From Candidatus Gerdarchaeota archaeon (GTDB lineage Archaea > Asgardarchaeota > Heimdallarchaeia > JABLTI01): 5,587 nt of DNA. Position 1 is the first letter of the stretch. Each line of letters starts with the position of its first letter. The notes under the pieces were generated by a model, which had not been told where the DNA came from, did not search any database, and saw nothing but the letters and a program-made list of their open reading frames with translations. Both the position numbers and the translations under genes were made by a program. The DNA lies in NCBI GenBank assembly GCA_016839405.1, contig JAEOUJ010000208.1, positions 1 to 5,587 on the forward strand, read 5' to 3'. This document shows positions 5,139-5,587 of the stretch, piece after piece.

Positions 5139-5258
5139 TCATATTTTTATATTAATACAAATTCCCAGAAATTGGCAGTTATTTATTAATTTCTTAATTT
5201 CAAAACAAAATTTGTAATAATCTTTCAATATAAATTTGATTAAAAAGGATTAATTAGA
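5139..5258 (+). promoter_or_regulatory. Intergenic region with candidate promoter of the right-hand TPR gene
   Basis: Two TATA-like sites are visible: TTTTTATATTAA (5143-5154) and ATATAAAT (5228-5235). The second would start transcription at about the ATG itself, which conflicts with the ribosome site AAGGAT (5245-5250), eight bases before the ATG. The first fits better. No intact TTTYGTAG box is present here, so this gene does not appear to share the repeated element. Confidence 0.3.
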
Positions 5259-5587
5259 ATGGAGAAAGAACTAGATAAAGCAAGATATTTTTTACGAACA
5301 AAGAAATATAATGAAGTTTTGGATATTATATCAAAGGTTGAAAAACAAGATGAGACTAGTGCAATAATTAAAGATAGGATTTTTGATTTAAAAACACAAA
5401 CACTTTATAAATTAGGGAGAATTGAAGAAGCATACCAAGAAATTGAACGAGATATTATTGAATTTACAGGTAAAAAAGATTGGGTACAAGTCCTTGATTC
5501 AATGATTCTAAAAATCAGAATTAAATTCATTGAATCGAAAAAAGATGATTTATTAGAAATAGCTGATGAAGGATTAGAAATTTTAAA
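5259..5587 (+). CDS. TPR-like helical repeat protein, N-terminal part
   Basis: The frame opens with ATG at 5259 and is still open at the window edge after 109 codons. It is preceded by AAGGAT at eight bases. There is no signal peptide: it starts MEKELDKARYFLRTKKYNEV, the first helix pair of a tetratricopeptide-type repeat. A second unit follows with LKTQTLYKLGRIEEAYQEIE (~47-66), carrying the usual L-x-x-LGR-x-EEAY pattern, and a third with WVQVLDSMILKIR and ADEGLEIL. The protein is probably a cytoplasmic scaffold of the type numerous in Asgard archaea. It resembles in style the fragment that ends at 225, on the same strand, which suggests a TPR gene neighbourhood into which the intervening genes are set. 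The total length and any C-terminal domain lie outside the window. Confidence 0.75.
   Translation, partial: MEKELDKARYFLRTKKYNEVLDIISKVEKQDETSAIIKDRIFDLKTQTLYKLGRIEEAYQEIERDIIEFTGKKDWVQVLDSMILKIRIKFIESKKDDLLEIADEGLEIL

Noticed and set aside
1..5587. tRNA, rRNA, insertion sequence or attachment site
   Set aside because: I saw no tRNA-like cloverleaf with T-loop, no transposase-like protein, and no terminal inverted repeats bounded by target duplications.

Overview
The window is AT-rich and looks archaeal, most likely from an Asgard (Promethearchaeota/Lokiarchaeia-type) genome. I infer this from the TATA/BRE-type promoters, the TPR-protein ends, secreted proteins with a C-terminal membrane helix and a short K/R tail, and surface proteins rich in N-X-S/T sequons. 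Only protein and promoter style support the assignment; there is no rRNA or other marker gene.

Layout from left to right: (1) the C-terminal end of a TPR-like helical protein (+, cut by the window edge), ending at a bidirectional terminator; (2) a small alpha+beta protein resembling the DUF4242/DUF3303-type ferredoxin-like families (-); (3) a large secreted, membrane-anchored solute-binding protein of the SBP_bac_5 (oligopeptide/nickel-binding) type (+), whose two halves are in circularly permuted order; (4) a convergent, secreted and membrane-anchored DJ-1/PfpI-like protein (-), in which the catalytic Cys position is Asp; (5) a short secreted relative of the solute-binding proteins (-), which also starts with the C-terminal lobe and lacks most of the N-terminal lobe and any anchor; (6) a divergent gene (+) for an AT-hook/basic-region/coiled-coil protein, probably DNA-binding; (7) the N-terminal part of a second TPR-like protein (+), cut by the right edge. 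No permease or ATPase gene accompanies the binding proteins.

The strongest unexplained signal is a 58-bp sequence found three times (593-650, 3470-3527, 4389-4446), each time just upstream of a minus-strand gene. Each copy has three TTTYGTAG boxes spaced exactly 22 and 20 bp apart, about two helical turns each. A TATA-like decamer lies between boxes 2 and 3, and an inverted GTAGNNCTAC closes the right end. Read on the minus strand, box 3 lies at the BRE, box 2 between the TATA box and the predicted start of transcription, and box 1 just past that start. This is the geometry of a multi-site operator laid over a core promoter. It would tie the small DUF4242-like protein, the DJ-1-like surface protein and the short binding protein into one regulon. 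The basic-region protein is divergent from the third copy and is an obvious, untested candidate for the regulator.
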